A model generated the notes under the pieces. The model saw only the letters and a list, made by a program, of their open reading frames with translations. It was not told where the DNA came from and did not search any database. From positions 1-50,856 of the forward strand of contig JAFBIU010000025.1 in the NCBI GenBank assembly GCA_021531775.1: a stretch of DNA of 50,856 nucleotides. Reading direction: 5' to 3'. Position numbers and translations under genes: made by a program. This document shows, one piece after another, positions 16,453 through 24,131 of this stretch. The stretch's first letter is position 1. Each line of letters opens with the position of its first letter. This DNA comes from Parabacteroides distasonis. GTDB lineage: Bacteria > Bacteroidota > Bacteroidia > Bacteroidales > Tannerellaceae.

Positions 16453-18879
16453 ATGAAACAACAATTGATTCGCATTTTTGCATCCTATCGGACAACGATC
16501 CTGCTGTTGCTGGTCTATGCGGCCGGTTTGGCTGGAGCCACTTTTTTGGAGAAGGCGACCAGCACGGAGATGGCCAAACGTTTTGTCTATTATTCTCCGC
16601 TCTTTCTGGTGTGGCAGTTTGGATTGGTGGTAAACTTTCTCGTCATCTGCTGGCAACACCATTTGCTGCAAAGCCGTCGTTGGGGATTGTTGACCGTTCA
16701 TTTTTCGTTTCTGATCATCCTGTTGGGTGCACTCGTTTCCCACATCTTCGGGGAAGAGGGATTGCTGCATCTGCGCGAAGGCGAATCAAGCGACCGCATA
16801 GCGGTACGCACCAGCGACCAAACCTATTTCCACACACTTCCCTTTACCGTTGAACTGGTGAAATTTACCTTATCACGCTATCCCGGATCCTCCAGTCCCT
16901 CTGCCTATGAGAGCGAGCTGCTGGTACACGTGGATGGTGTTACCCGTCAGGAGCGGGTCTTTATGAACAATGTCCTGGACGTGAAAGGCTATCGTTTCTT
17001 TCAAGCCTCGTACGATCCGGATGAACAGGGCACGGTGTTGTCGGTCAATCGCGATGTGGCCGGACGCAACATTACCTATACGGGCTACGCCCTGTTGACC
17101 TTGGGACTGCTCCTGTCGATCGTGGGGCCTCGTACCCGTTTTGGCGTTTTGCGCAAACGCTTGAAGGAGATGCGTGCGCCACTCGTTGGATTCCTTTGCT
17201 TGGCAGGAGTCGGCTCCCTTTCAGCGCAGGATATGCCCGATATGGCGCAGATTGTCCAACAATATGCTATCTCTCCGGATCATGCCGAACGGTTTGGACG
17301 GTTGCCGATGCAATTGCGCGGCCGCATGATGCCGATCAATACCTTCTCTTCGGAACTTTTACGCAAACTCCATAAATCGGACCAGTTCGGGTCGCTCAAT
17401 TCCGATCAGTTTCTGCTGAGTCTGATGGCCATGCCCCAGATGTGGATTCGGGTGCCGCTGATTCAGGTGGGTAACCACGATCTGGTGCAGTATTTCGACT
17501 TGCAGTCCGATCCCTGTTCCTATTTGCAGCTCTTTGATGAAGAGGGCAACTACAAACTGCAAGCCAAGCTGGAAGAGGCATATACCAAGATGGCCAACCA
17601 ACGAAACCGGTTCGAGAAGGATCTGCTGAAACTCGACGAGCAGGCCAATCTGCTGAATCAGTTAGTTTCCTATCAGATGCCGGCACTCTTCCCGCTGGAG
17701 AGCGATCCGGCCCATCGGTGGTATGCATCGGGCGATGATCTGTCGGGCTATGCCGGAAAAGATTCACTGTTTGTCTCCCGGATCTTGGGCTGGTACCTCT
17801 CGGAGGTACAGGCCGCGTTGAAGAGTGGAGACTGGTCCAAAGCGGATGAGGTGTTGTCGATGATCTCCACCTACCAACAGGCCAAGAGTCGGGGTCTGGA
17901 CATCCGTCCGGAGAAGATGGAGGCGGAAGTACGTTACAACCAACTCGATATATTCCGTCAGTGCAAAAAGGGGTATCTGATCATGGGAGGCATGTTGCTG
18001 GTCTGCGCCTTTGTGACCCTGTTCCGGCGAGAACGGGGATGGGTGTGGGCACAATGGATCCTGATGGTGGGTATTGCCGCCGTTTTTGCTTGTCATACTT
18101 ATGGTATGGGGATGCGCTGGTACATAGCTGGCTATGCCCCTTGGAGTAATTCCTACGAGACGATGGTCTATGTGGCTTGGGCAACCCTGTTGGCAGGTGG
18201 TTTCTTTGCCCGTCGAACCCCCTTGGCCTTTGCTTTGGCAACCCTTTTTGCCGGGGTCATCCTGTTCGTTTCGGGGCTCAACTGGATGGATCCGGAGATC
18301 AGTCCGTTGGTACCGGTCTTGAAATCCCCTTGGCTGATGTTCCATGTCGCTGTCATCGTGGCAGCCTACGGATTCTTTGGTATCTGCTGTTTGGCCGGGC
18401 TGGCGAATCTGCTGCTGCTCTCGTTGCGGAACGAGCGGAATCAAGCACTGCTCTCGACCCGGGTGGAAGAGTTGACGTTGGTGAACGAGATGGCCCTTTG
18501 GGTCGGCTTGGCTTTGATGACCCTCGGAACCTTTTTGGGGGCTGTCTGGGCGAACGAATCGTGGGGACGTTATTGGGGATGGGATCCCAAGGAGACTTGG
18601 GCGCTGATCACGATGGTGATTTATGCCGTCGTTGCCCATCTGCATTTGGTGAAGCGTTGGTACAGCACGTGGTTGTTCAACCTCTGTACGGTAGTGGCCT
18701 TCTTTTCCGTGCTGATGACCTACTTCGGCGTCAATTATTTTTTGAGCGGTATGCATTCATACGGGCAGAATGATGACGTGCATCATCTTTTTGTCTATCT
18801 TTATATCGCCATAGGACTGGTGGTCCTGTTGGCCTTTACGTCACGCAAGAGAATTAATTCATTATATGTTAAACATTAA
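16453..18879 (+). CDS. ccsBA: CcsBA-type cytochrome c synthase (ResB-CcsA fusion)
   Basis: An 808-residue system II cytochrome c haem lyase. The N-terminal ResB-like part (about 1-235) has three to four membrane helices and a periplasmic region. A long periplasmic loop (about 250-510) follows, then a CcsA part with several helices holding the tryptophan-rich haem-handling motif WGRYWGWDPKETW. It brings haem across the membrane and joins it to CxxCH motifs. Lying inside this cluster, it is probably dedicated to the two cytochromes encoded just upstream. Confidence 0.9.
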   Translation: MKQQLIRIFASYRTTILLLLVYAAGLAGATFLEKATSTEMAKRFVYYSPLFLVWQFGLVVNFLVICWQHHLLQSRRWGLLTVHFSFLIILLGALVSHIFGEEGLLHLREGESSDRIAVRTSDQTYFHTLPFTVELVKFTLSRYPGSSSPSAYESELLVHVDGVTRQERVFMNNVLDVKGYRFFQASYDPDEQGTVLSVNRDVAGRNITYTGYALLTLGLLLSIVGPRTRFGVLRKRLKEMRAPLVGFLCLAGVGSLSAQDMPDMAQIVQQYAISPDHAERFGRLPMQLRGRMMPINTFSSELLRKLHKSDQFGSLNSDQFLLSLMAMPQMWIRVPLIQVGNHDLVQYFDLQSDPCSYLQLFDEEGNYKLQAKLEEAYTKMANQRNRFEKDLLKLDEQANLLNQLVSYQMPALFPLESDPAHRWYASGDDLSGYAGKDSLFVSRILGWYLSEVQAALKSGDWSKADEVLSMISTYQQAKSRGLDIRPEKMEAEVRYNQLDIFRQCKKGYLIMGGMLLVCAFVTLFRRERGWVWAQWILMVGIAAVFACHTYGMGMRWYIAGYAPWSNSYETMVYVAWATLLAGGFFARRTPLAFALATLFAGVILFVSGLNWMDPEISPLVPVLKSPWLMFHVAVIVAAYGFFGICCLAGLANLLLLSLRNERNQALLSTRVEELTLVNEMALWVGLALMTLGTFLGAVWANESWGRYWGWDPKETWALITMVIYAVVAHLHLVKRWYSTWLFNLCTVVAFFSVLMTYFGVNYFLSGMHSYGQNDDVHHLFVYLYIAIGLVVLLAFTSRKRINSLYVKH

Positions 18880-18892
18880 ATTTTGAAACATC

Positions 18893-19207
18893 ATGAGAAC
18901 ATTGAGTCATGTAGGTATTGTAACAACAGAAAAGAAAGAGGGTGCTGTGTATAACGAAGGTTTGCACGTTTGGCTGACAGACTATAGCAAGAGCCCGAAC
19001 AAGATCGAATTCTTGAAATTTGAACCGGGATCTTGTCTGCCGGAACTGGTACAGACCAATGGCCATGTTGCTTACGTTGTTCCCTCCTTGGAAGAGGAGC
19101 TGAAGGACAAGAAGGTCATCTTCGGTCCGGCCGTTTGCGACGAACACTTGACAATCGCTTTCATCGAAGAAGAGGGTATTGCGATTGAAATTATGGAAGT
19201 GAAATAA
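18893..19207 (+). CDS. Small VOC (glyoxalase-like) protein
   Basis: A 104-residue single-module VOC-type protein (HVGIVTTEKKEGA, NEGLHVWLTDY, HVAYVVPSLEEEL, IAIEIMEVK). Such modules dimerise to form a metal-binding active site used by glyoxalases, epimerases and dioxygenases. It lacks a signal peptide and sits 13 bp after ccsBA and 42 bp before dhaK, so it probably isomerises or otherwise handles a cytoplasmic intermediate of the DhaK/DhaL/LsrF steps. The exact reaction is not visible. Confidence 0.65.
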   Translation: MRTLSHVGIVTTEKKEGAVYNEGLHVWLTDYSKSPNKIEFLKFEPGSCLPELVQTNGHVAYVVPSLEEELKDKKVIFGPAVCDEHLTIAFIEEEGIAIEIMEVK

Positions 19208-19249
19208 TCAATTGTATCATCTTAAATCAAAAAAAGGAGGAAAAACGTT

Positions 19250-20266
19250 ATGTCTGAGATCAAAACAAAATTCATAAATGATCCTGAGCAGATTACAGCT
19301 GAATTGTTGGAAGGTTACGTATTGGCCTATCCCGATCAAGTGAAGTTAGGTGGTGAGAACATCATCGTTCGTGCCAATCCGAAGAGTACGGATAAGGTGG
19401 CGATCGTTACGTTGGGCGGTTCCGGTCATGAACCCGCTTTGAGCGGTTTCGTAGGTGATGGTATGCTGGACTGTTCAGTTGTTGGTGACATCTTTGCGGC
19501 TCCGGGTGCACAGCGTGTGTTCCAGGCGTTGCAGTTGATGAAGCGCGAAGCAGGTATCTTGCTGGTTGTATTGAACCATTCAGGTGACGTGATGAGTGCC
19601 AACATGGCTTGTCAGCTGGCAGGTCGCATGGGCATCAAGGTGAAACAGTTGCTGACACACGACGATATCAGTGCCGGTATCGGTGCAGACGACAACGACC
19701 GTCGTGGTTTGGCAGGATGTGTGCCTTTGTACAAGATCTTGGGTGCTGCGGCTGACGAAGGCAAGTCACTCGACGAATTGCTGGAGATCGGTGAACGCTA
19801 CAACAAGCAGGTAGCTACGTTGGCTGTGGCTATGCGCTCTTGTACACACCCGCAGAATGGTGCAACCATTACGGATCTGCCGGCCGGAATCATGGAGATC
19901 GGTATGGGTCAGCATGGTGAAGGTGGTGGCGGTCAGAAGCCGTTGGTATCCGCAGATGAGACAGCTGCTGAAATGGTAGATCTGCTCTGCCAGCAGTTGC
20001 AGCCGAAGAGTGGCGACAAGATGTTGTTGATCATCAACGGTGTGGGCGCAACTACACACATGGAGTTGAACATCGTCTTCCGCAAGGCTTACAAGGAGTT
20101 GGAGGCTCGCGGCATGCAGGTTGTCGTATCACGCATCCAGGAAATCCTGACTGTTCAGGAACAGGCCGGATTCCAGATGATTATGGCTAAACTCGATGAC
20201 GATCACATCGATTATTTGAAAAACTATGCTTCTAACGCTCCCTATTGGACAACATTAGGTAAATAA
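19250..20266 (+). CDS. dhaK: Dihydroxyacetone kinase-like substrate-binding subunit DhaK
   Basis: A 338-residue DhaK-like protein. His60 in GGSGHEPA and His222 in GMGQHGEGG match the two histidines that bind dihydroxyacetone covalently in Escherichia coli DhaK (His56 and His218). A strong Shine-Dalgarno (AAGGAGG at 19233-19239) precedes the ATG, which is uncommon in Bacteroidota. With DhaL it should phosphorylate a small ketose-like molecule in the cytoplasm. No DhaM is present, so the phosphate donor may be ATP directly or a PTS protein elsewhere. Relatives also act on erythrulose and other keto-sugars. Confidence 0.88.
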   Translation: MSEIKTKFINDPEQITAELLEGYVLAYPDQVKLGGENIIVRANPKSTDKVAIVTLGGSGHEPALSGFVGDGMLDCSVVGDIFAAPGAQRVFQALQLMKREAGILLVVLNHSGDVMSANMACQLAGRMGIKVKQLLTHDDISAGIGADDNDRRGLAGCVPLYKILGAAADEGKSLDELLEIGERYNKQVATLAVAMRSCTHPQNGATITDLPAGIMEIGMGQHGEGGGGQKPLVSADETAAEMVDLLCQQLQPKSGDKMLLIINGVGATTHMELNIVFRKAYKELEARGMQVVVSRIQEILTVQEQAGFQMIMAKLDDDHIDYLKNYASNAPYWTTLGK

Positions 20267-20276
20267 TTGAGACCCC

Positions 20277-20891
20277 ATGACAAAGTTAACGATTGAGAAT
20301 TTCAAGGCGATGTTGGATCACGCTTTGGAACAAATTAAGGCACGTGAGGACGAATTCTCGAAGTTGGATGCCGTTATTGGCGACGGCGACCACGGTACTG
20401 CCATTGTAACAGCCCTGTCCGCTGTACACCGTATTGCCCAGAATGGTACCGAGTTCAAGGCCATGTTGGGCGACATGGGCATGGGCGTGATGCTGGAGGT
20501 AAGCGGTTCCACCAGTACGCTGTTGGGTGCCTTCTTCTTGGGCATGAGCGACAACGTAGCCGGAACGGAACTGGATGCAGCTGGCGTGAAGGCCATGTTT
20601 GCCGGTGGTTTGGCCAATGTGCAGCAGCAGACTAAGGCGAAACCGGGCGACAAGACCATGATGGATGCGCTGGTTCCGGCGGTAGAGGCCATTCAGGCGG
20701 CTACTTCTGACGACATCAAGGATATCCTGACAGCCGGTGCCACGGCAGCTTTGGCTGGTGCAGAGGCAACGGTTCAGATGAAGGCAAACTTCGGTCGTGC
20801 TCGTAACTATGGCGAACGTTCCATCGGTTTTGCCGATAGTGGAGCTACTTCTTGGAGCTGCATGTTGGCATCTTTCGCCGAAGCATTGTAA
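20277..20891 (+). CDS. dhaL: Dihydroxyacetone kinase-like nucleotide-binding subunit DhaL
   Basis: A 204-residue DhaL-type helical barrel. Asp31, Asp36 and Asp38 (LDAVIGDGDHGT) match the three metal- and nucleotide-binding aspartates of the family, followed by the SGSTSTLLGAFF and KPGDKTMMDAL motifs. It starts 10 bp after dhaK and forms the second half of a two-subunit kinase. Phosphate transfer to the substrate held by DhaK is inferred. Confidence 0.9.
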   Translation: MTKLTIENFKAMLDHALEQIKAREDEFSKLDAVIGDGDHGTAIVTALSAVHRIAQNGTEFKAMLGDMGMGVMLEVSGSTSTLLGAFFLGMSDNVAGTELDAAGVKAMFAGGLANVQQQTKAKPGDKTMMDALVPAVEAIQAATSDDIKDILTAGATAALAGAEATVQMKANFGRARNYGERSIGFADSGATSWSCMLASFAEAL

Positions 20892-20936
20892 GATTGAATA
20901 GAATTTAAACACCAATTAAAAAGAAAGGAGAAAACT

Positions 20937-21809
20937 ATGCCAGATATGGATGGCTTCCGGGAAGCGAACAACTTCGGTTTCGGACAAACTTCCCAGTTTG
21001 ATAATTTTCATGTAAAAGGGGCAGCCAATTTGCCTTGGGGTATGAAGGATCGTTTGTCACGTATCTTCAACCCGAAGACAGGACGTTCCGTCATGTTGGC
21101 TTTTGACCACGGCTTCATCATGGGACCGACCTCCGGTTTGGAGCGTATCGACCTCAACATCGTGCCGTTGATCCCCTATGCAGACTGCTTGATGTGTACA
21201 CGTGGTATCCTGCAGAGCCAGGTGCCCGCCAACGTCAACAAGCCGATCTGTCTGCGTTCAGATGCCGGTACATCGGTCTTGACCGACTTGAACAATAACT
21301 TGCTGATTGCGGTAGAAGATGCGATTCGCATGAACGCTTCAGCCATGGCTGTGATGTTCTCAGCCGGTGATGGCGACCACGAAGCCATTACGGTAGCCAA
21401 CTTGGTGAAGGCTGTCGATTTGGGCAACCGTTACGGTATTCCCGTGATGGGTGTAACCGCTGTGGGCAAGCAGATGACCCGCGATGCACGCTACTTCGGT
21501 CTGGCTACACGTATTTGTGCCGAGAATGGTGCTTCCATCGTGAAGACCTACTACTGCGAAGGCTTCGAGAAGGTGGCTGCCGCATGTCCGGTTCCGGTAG
21601 TGATTGCCGGCGGCAAGAAGTTGCCCGAACAGGAGGCGTTGACGCTTTGCTACAATGCCATCAACGATGGTGCTGCAGGTGTCGATATGGGACGTAACGT
21701 ATTCCAGAGCGAGCATCCGGCTGCTATGATTCAGGCTGTCCATGCCGTTGTGCATGATAACCTGACACCGGAGCAGGCCTTTGAAATGTATCAAGATCTG
21801 AGCAAGTAA
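20937..21809 (+). CDS. lsrF: LsrF-like class I aldolase/thiolase
   Basis: A 290-residue TIM-barrel enzyme closely resembling Escherichia coli LsrF, which cleaves phosphorylated 3-hydroxypentane-2,4-dione with CoA to give DHAP and acetyl-CoA. Shared blocks are RLSRIFNPKTGRSVMLAFDHG, CTRGILQS, YFGLATRI, VVIAGGKKLPE and GAAGVDMGRN. Lys203 (IVKTYYCEG) is at the position of the conserved active-site lysine. No other lsr genes (kinase LsrK, transporter, LsrG) are visible; DhaK and DhaL lie directly upstream instead. The gene symbol reflects similarity only; a class I aldolase for another phosphorylated ketose is possible. Confidence 0.85.
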   Translation: MPDMDGFREANNFGFGQTSQFDNFHVKGAANLPWGMKDRLSRIFNPKTGRSVMLAFDHGFIMGPTSGLERIDLNIVPLIPYADCLMCTRGILQSQVPANVNKPICLRSDAGTSVLTDLNNNLLIAVEDAIRMNASAMAVMFSAGDGDHEAITVANLVKAVDLGNRYGIPVMGVTAVGKQMTRDARYFGLATRICAENGASIVKTYYCEGFEKVAAACPVPVVIAGGKKLPEQEALTLCYNAINDGAAGVDMGRNVFQSEHPAAMIQAVHAVVHDNLTPEQAFEMYQDLSK

Positions 21810-21810
21810 T

Positions 21811-22695
21811 ATGAAAACGATCTACACCTATCTGTTTTCAGCCCTGCTGTTGCTGGCCTTCACAGCCTGCCAGAAGCAAAGCGAACAGCTGCTTTTGGGT
21901 GGTTCCGGCTGGAACAAGATCGTGATCGTCGATAAGGCGACCAAGCAGATCGTTTGGGAACACCCGTTGGAGAAGGGATGGGAATGCAATTCGGTGGCAC
22001 GTACCGCCGATGGCAAGATCCTCTTTTCCTACTCGAAGGGGGCCAAACTGATTACGGCAGACCATCAGGAGTTGTGGAACATCGCAGCTCCCGCAGGATG
22101 CGAGATGCAGACAGCACGGATCTTGCCCGACGGGAATATCCTGTTGGCATGGTGCGGCAGTCCGGCTTGTATCATGGAGGTGGATCAGCAGGGTCAGATT
22201 CTTTCGAAGACCACCTACGACACCGGTATTGAGCATAGCCATGCCCAGTTCCGTCAGGTGAATAAGGCGAAGAATGGCAACTACCTGATCCCGCTGTTTG
22301 CCACGCACGATGTCCGCGAGGTCAATCCGCAAGGCGAACTGGTGAAGAGCATCGAGGTAGGAGGCACCCCCTTCAGCACAGCCCTGTTGGCGAACGGCAA
22401 CTACCTGGTCGCTTGTGGTGATGGTCATGCCTACATCGAACTGAACTGGGAGACGGGCGAGGTGGTTCGTCGGGTCGAGGAGAAGGCGATTGAAGGTGGC
22501 CGTCTCTTCTTTGTGGCCCAGTTGTGTCCGACAGCCAACGGAGGTACCTATATCTGCAATTGGCAAGGACATGATGGCGAGGCTGCCCAGTTGCACTTCC
22601 CGCAGTTGCTGGAGGTGGATGCACAGGGTCAGATGGTTTGGAGCTTAAACGACAATTCGACGTTCGGTATGATCTCAACAATTTGTCCGTTTTAA
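21811..22695 (+). CDS. PQQ-like beta-propeller lipoprotein
   Basis: A 294-residue lipoprotein with lipobox FTAC (Cys20). It has repeated propeller blades, such as SEQLLLGGSGWNKIVIVDKA, GKILFSYSKGAKLI and DGNILLAWCGSPA, and DVREVNPQGELVKS. Propellers of this type bind ligands or scaffold redox partners. It starts one base after the aldolase stop codon, so it is the last gene of the cluster, followed by a hairpin region. Function unknown; the genes upstream suggest a surface or periplasmic accessory protein for the haem oxidoreductases. Confidence 0.75.
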   Translation: MKTIYTYLFSALLLLAFTACQKQSEQLLLGGSGWNKIVIVDKATKQIVWEHPLEKGWECNSVARTADGKILFSYSKGAKLITADHQELWNIAAPAGCEMQTARILPDGNILLAWCGSPACIMEVDQQGQILSKTTYDTGIEHSHAQFRQVNKAKNGNYLIPLFATHDVREVNPQGELVKSIEVGGTPFSTALLANGNYLVACGDGHAYIELNWETGEVVRRVEEKAIEGGRLFFVAQLCPTANGGTYICNWQGHDGEAAQLHFPQLLEVDAQGQMVWSLNDNSTFGMISTICPF

Positions 22696-22737
22696 AGTGT
22701 TGTAAGGAGTTTCCCGAAAGGGAACCGTGTAATTCGG

Positions 22738-22774
22738 GTGTCCGGAAATGAACAAAGTGTTCGTTTTCGGACAC
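22738..22774 (+). promoter_or_regulatory. Twin palindromes: likely activator sites and/or upstream terminator
   Basis: Two 16-bp imperfect palindromes, TGTCCGGAAATGAACA (22739-22754) and TGTTCGTTTTCGGACA (22758-22773), lie about 70-105 bp before the expected sigma-54 start. Together they also fold into one long hairpin that could end the preceding operon. The spacing suits enhancer sites for the NtrC-type regulator encoded at 31599. The two roles are not exclusive. Confidence 0.5.
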
Positions 22775-22816
22775 TCTCATTTTATATACCTAATTGTCCA
22801 TGAGCTATTTGCATTT

Positions 22817-22833
22817 TTGGCACGCCATTTGTT
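22817..22833 (+). promoter_or_regulatory. Sigma-54 -24/-12 promoter of the efflux operon
   Basis: TTGGCACGCCATTTGTT fits the consensus TTGGCACG-N4-TTGCW except T for C at -12. The GG and GT dinucleotides are exactly 10 bp apart, as the consensus requires. Transcription should begin near 22844, giving a leader of about 27 nt to the ATG at 22871. Confidence 0.72.
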
Positions 22834-22870
22834 AGGTAATAGGCAAAACGAAAACAAACGAACAGTCAAT

Positions 22871-24115
22871 ATGGACAGAGCAATATCAAAAGAAGAACAA
22901 CAACGGGAACGTCGGAAGCAATGGATCAAGATGGGCTCCGGGGTGTTGGGTGTCGCGGTGGCGATGAGTGGCCTGCTTCACCTGATGCAAGTGGGGGTGG
23001 ATCGGGACGACCTGGTGCTTTCCAAGGTCGATCAAGGGACCATCGAAGTAACGGTCAATGCCTCCGGCCGGGTGGTTCCTGCCTTTGAAGAGATCATCAA
23101 TTCACCCATCCATTCACGCATCGTAGAGGTCTATAAGCGAGGAGGCGACTCGGTCGATGTGGGGACTCCCATCCTGCGGCTCGATCTGCAAAGTGCCGAG
23201 ACCGAGTATCAGAAACAGTTGGATGAGATGCAGATGAAGCAGTTACAACTGAAGCAATTGGCGATTCAGAACCGCAACAAGCTGTCGGAGATGGAGATGC
23301 AGCTGAAGGTATCGCGCATGGAGTTGAATCGAAAGGAGGTGGAGCTGCGCAACGAACGTTATTTGGACAGTCTCGGTGCTGGTACGACCGACAAGGTACG
23401 TCAGGCTGAACTCGATTACAACGTGAGCCTACTGAAACTCAAGGAAGATGAACAGAAATATAGCAACGAACAGACCTTGGCCGAGGCCGACTATCAGGTG
23501 AAGGAATTGGAATTGAATATCTTTCGGAAGAGTCTGGCGGAGAGCAAACGAATTTTGGAAGATGCCCAGATCCGTTCACCCCGTAAGGCGATCCTGACCT
23601 ATGTGAACAGTGAGATTGGTGCACAGGTTGCCGAGGGCAATCGGGTGGCAATTGTGTCCGATCTGTCGCACTTCAAGGTGGAGGGTGAGATAGCCGATGC
23701 CTACGGTGATCGCATAGCAGCCGGTAGCCGGACCATCATCCGCATTGGTAAGGAGAAATTGGAAGGAACCGTTAGCGACGTGACCCCTCTTTCCAAAAAT
23801 GGCCTGATCGCTTTCACGGTTCAGCTGGAGGAGAACCATCACCGTCGGCTCCGTTCCGGATTGAAGGTCGATGTGTATGTGATGCACGCCATCAAGGAGG
23901 AGGTGCTGCGTATCGCCAATGGCTCCTATTATGTGGGGCCGGGCGAATACGAGCTCTTCGTGGTGCGCGGGGAGAAGTTGGAGAAGCTGCAAGTACAATT
24001 GGGAGAGAGCAATTATGATTTCGTGGAGGTGATCAGCGGTCTGCAACCGGGCGACCAGGTAGTGGTTTCCGACATGAAACAATTTCAAGAGAAACAGCAA
24101 TTGAAACTAAAGTAA
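22871..24115 (+). CDS. HlyD/MacA-type periplasmic adaptor of an ABC efflux pump
   Basis: A 414-residue membrane-fusion protein with an N-terminal membrane anchor (about 22-42), a barrel-sandwich lipoyl-like domain (about 60-110 and 235-260), a long coiled coil (about 110-235) and C-terminal beta domains. It links inner-membrane ABC permeases to the TolC-like channel. The frame is open back to 22748, but the extension overlaps the promoter and lacks a signal sequence, so the start is the ATG after the sigma-54 leader. First gene of a nine-gene operon. Confidence 0.88.
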   Translation: MDRAISKEEQQRERRKQWIKMGSGVLGVAVAMSGLLHLMQVGVDRDDLVLSKVDQGTIEVTVNASGRVVPAFEEIINSPIHSRIVEVYKRGGDSVDVGTPILRLDLQSAETEYQKQLDEMQMKQLQLKQLAIQNRNKLSEMEMQLKVSRMELNRKEVELRNERYLDSLGAGTTDKVRQAELDYNVSLLKLKEDEQKYSNEQTLAEADYQVKELELNIFRKSLAESKRILEDAQIRSPRKAILTYVNSEIGAQVAEGNRVAIVSDLSHFKVEGEIADAYGDRIAAGSRTIIRIGKEKLEGTVSDVTPLSKNGLIAFTVQLEENHHRRLRSGLKVDVYVMHAIKEEVLRIANGSYYVGPGEYELFVVRGEKLEKLQVQLGESNYDFVEVISGLQPGDQVVVSDMKQFQEKQQLKLK

Positions 24116-24131
24116 GAAAGGAGATAAACGT

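Noticed and set aside
18893-21809. A complete AI-2 uptake (lsr) operon
   Set aside because: Only the LsrF-like enzyme is present. No LsrK, LsrG, LsrR or transporter genes are seen, so an lsr operon cannot be claimed.
8671-22695. Hydrazine synthase or anammox chemistry
   Set aside because: The similarity is limited to the propeller and haem domain of the alpha subunit. Beta/gamma subunits and other anammox genes are absent, and carbohydrate-binding and kinase partners point elsewhere.
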